From Pedobacter antarcticus (GTDB lineage Bacteria; Bacteroidota; Bacteroidia; Sphingobacteriales; Sphingobacteriaceae): a DNA stretch of 64,000 nucleotides. The stretch covers positions 248,001 through 312,000 of the forward strand of contig NZ_FONS01000006.1 of the NCBI RefSeq assembly GCF_900112985.1, given 5' to 3'. This document shows, one piece after another, positions 62,708-64,000 of this stretch; position 1 is the first letter of the stretch, and every line of letters starts with the position of its first letter. The notes beneath the pieces are model-generated. The model did no database searches. It was not told the origin of the DNA and was given only the letters and a program-made list of their open reading frames with translations. The position numbers were made by a program, and so were the translations under genes.

Positions 62708-63184
62708 TTACTGCAATTCAAACCTTACATTGACACTTCCAGAACCCAATGCAGCAGAAAGTCCGGAAATATCATCCAATTTCCCAAGTCTAGTATAACT
62801 GTATGAAGTGTTAAAGCCCTCATAAAAAAGCACCAGGCAATTATTACCATACAGCATTAGATCTCCAACTTGAATATTACCTCCCGCTAATGCACTAGTT
62901 GGCAAAGTGCTAGAAAAATTATAAAACTTCTCATTAGAATTGAGATCCTCCATTGTAATACTGAGCGGCAACATTGCTTTGAATGTATTTGCAGCTTGGT
63001 TGTCATTGAGTGTCGCTGTAAATACAGCAGATCCTACTGTTATTTTCATCTTACCTCCCAGTTGATTATTGGGGTTTCGATTGTTATTCTCCTTCATGAT
63101 ATCCGCATCCTTGTCTTTGCCACAGCTCAACATGCTAAAAGAGAAAGAGGCAAACAAAATGAGAGTTACTACTAAATGTTTCAT
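62708..63184 (-). CDS. Cyclophilin-like fold lipoprotein
   Basis: 158 residues from the start at 63184 (MKHLVVTLIL), which makes a lipoprotein signal (MLSC lipobox at Cys21). The longer frame would overlap the dehydrogenase gene more. The mature part fits the Cyclophil_like2 pattern: MKITVGSAVFTATLNDNQAA, LPLSITMEDLNSNEKFYNF, LPTSALAGGNIQVGDLMLYG, LVLFYEGFNTSYSYTRLGKL. In other bacteria this domain is a small beta-barrel of unknown function, often near oxidoreductases. It starts 10 bases after the alcohol dehydrogenase stop and is likely co-transcribed with it. Confidence 0.82.
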   Translation of the reverse strand: MKHLVVTLILFASFSFSMLSCGKDKDADIMKENNNRNPNNQLGGKMKITVGSAVFTATLNDNQAANTFKAMLPLSITMEDLNSNEKFYNFSSTLPTSALAGGNIQVGDLMLYGNNCLVLFYEGFNTSYSYTRLGKLDDISGLSAALGSGSVNVRFELQ

Positions 63185-63194
63185 TGATTGTAAC

Positions 63195-64000
63195 TTAAAA
63201 TGTTGCTGCGTCAATTACATATCTATATCGCGCCCCTTTATTTACAACTTTAGTCCAGGCATCATTTATTTCTGAGGCTTTTATAACCTCGATCTCTGGA
63301 TAAATTTTATTTTCCGCACAATAATTCATCACCTCCTGGGTTTCTGGTATACCTCCAATTAGCGAACCATTAAAGTTTACACGATTAAAAATCATGTTAA
63401 AATTATTGATAGTTAATTCGCCATTTATCGGCTGCCCCACCTGCGTGAAGTAACCGTAAGGCTTTACACAATCAATATAAGCCGACATTTCGTACGCATA
63501 GGGAACTGTGGAAATCATATAATCAAGCTTACCTTTCCAGGGTTTTAAAGCTTCTGCAGAATTCACTATAATTACCTCTTTTGCACCAAATCTCTTTATA
63601 TCATCTGCTTTTGAAGACGAAGTGGTGAAAGCATAAACCTCAGCTCCCTTTGATACCGCGAGTTTGATAGCCAGGTGTCCTAAACCACCAATTCCAACCA
63701 CGCCAATTTTATCACCTTTTTTAAATTTCGCTTTCATCATTGGAGAATAGGTGGTAATACCAGCACAAAGCAATGGTGCCGCATATTTCAGATCAATACT
63801 TTCAGGGATTTTTATAGCAAAATGTTCTGTGACTACAATATTATTTGCATAACCGCCTTGGGTAATTCCTGATGGCGATGATTTTTCTGGCGAACCGTAA
63901 GTACCTACCATTCCGGTAGTTTCACAATGGTGTTCTTCACCATTTTTACAACTTTCACATTCCATACAGCTGTTTACCATACAACCAACGCCGGCCTTAT
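63195..64000 (-). CDS. Zinc-dependent alcohol dehydrogenase (CAD/YahK type), 5' end cut by window
   Basis: The frame continues past the right edge (codons AAG GCC GGC GTT GGT TGT precede the Met at 63980), so about 80-100 N-terminal residues, including the catalytic-zinc Cys, are missing. The visible part has the four-Cys structural zinc site (CMECESCKNGEEHHC), Rossmann motif GVVGIGGLGHLAIKLA, GAKEVIIVNSAEALKPWKG, and the CAD-like end EVIKASEINDAWTKVVNKG. It reduces aldehydes with NADPH in the YahK/cinnamyl alcohol dehydrogenase group. Downstream, 10 bases away, is the cyclophilin-like lipoprotein gene. Confidence 0.93.
   Translation of the reverse strand, partial: KAGVGCMVNSCMECESCKNGEEHHCETTGMVGTYGSPEKSSPSGITQGGYANNIVVTEHFAIKIPESIDLKYAAPLLCAGITTYSPMMKAKFKKGDKIGVVGIGGLGHLAIKLAVSKGAEVYAFTTSSSKADDIKRFGAKEVIIVNSAEALKPWKGKLDYMISTVPYAYEMSAYIDCVKPYGYFTQVGQPINGELTINNFNMIFNRVNFNGSLIGGIPETQEVMNYCAENKIYPEIEVIKASEINDAWTKVVNKGARYRYVIDAATF

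Overview
The window looks like a chromosome segment of a Bacteroidota member close to Pedobacter and other Sphingobacteriaceae. The evidence is two SusC/SusD pairs, an Oar-like and a stand-alone TonB receptor, many Bacteroidota-type lipoproteins, DUF1543, DUF4397 and DUF6249 proteins, TAnnTTTG-type -7 promoter boxes, and few Shine-Dalgarno sites. The genus is inferred; no rRNA or tRNA gene is present to confirm it.

Layout. 1-6.1 kb: end of a SusC gene, its SusD, and two tandem DeoR regulators (a carbohydrate-uptake locus). 6.1-13.5 kb: DUF1543, an MFS permease, an exported WrbA-RidA fusion with a divergent AraC regulator, a DUF2625 protein, an AlkC/AlkD-like HEAT protein, an HxlR regulator, and a graveyard holding a chloramphenicol acetyltransferase fragment and a Crp/Fnr tail. 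13.5-21.8 kb: a six-gene minus-strand operon (two TlpA-like thioredoxins, YceI, di-heme cytochrome c peroxidase, TonB receptor, DUF4397 lipoprotein). It is preceded by what reads as a SAM-I-clan riboswitch and, further 5', by two hairpins whose loops are complementary. 22.5-27.1 kb: a second SusC/SusD pair. 27.5-31.0 kb: an Oar-like TonB receptor with two arrays of 11-bp-period direct repeats upstream that look like PHO boxes.

31-46.5 kb: mixed metabolic and regulatory genes (VOC, acyltransferase, GNAT, VIT/CCC1, an ECF sigma module, serine hydrolase, a PQQ-like/cytochrome c dehydrogenase, AraC-SDR, and a DJ-1/Crp divergent pair). An AT-rich stretch here holds two broken genes: a beta-lactamase-fold hydrolase with a nonsense mutation and a frameshift, and a DUF6973 lipoprotein with a one-base frameshift.

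46.7-52.4 kb: an M1-like peptidase, then a compact secondary-metabolism locus. A UbiA prenyltransferase is divergent from a translationally overlapped type III polyketide synthase, methyltransferase and FAD oxidoreductase. This has the logic of the Streptomyces srsABC alkylresorcinol/quinone operon with a prenyltransferase added, and it is the best candidate for an undescribed biosynthetic system here. 52.4-64 kb: ArsR-Old Yellow Enzyme pair, sensor kinase, a large 11-bp-unit inverted repeat, AraC, methionine aminopeptidase, ABC-F, HxlR-SDR pair, a second ECF sigma module, a cyclophilin-like lipoprotein and a truncated zinc alcohol dehydrogenase at the right edge.

Most regulators have a recognisable palindrome in the adjacent promoter (HxlR 12.08 kb, Crp 45.8 kb, ArsR 53.87 kb, HxlR 60.5 kb, ECF 35.69 kb), so several one-regulator/one-enzyme circuits can be proposed from sequence alone.
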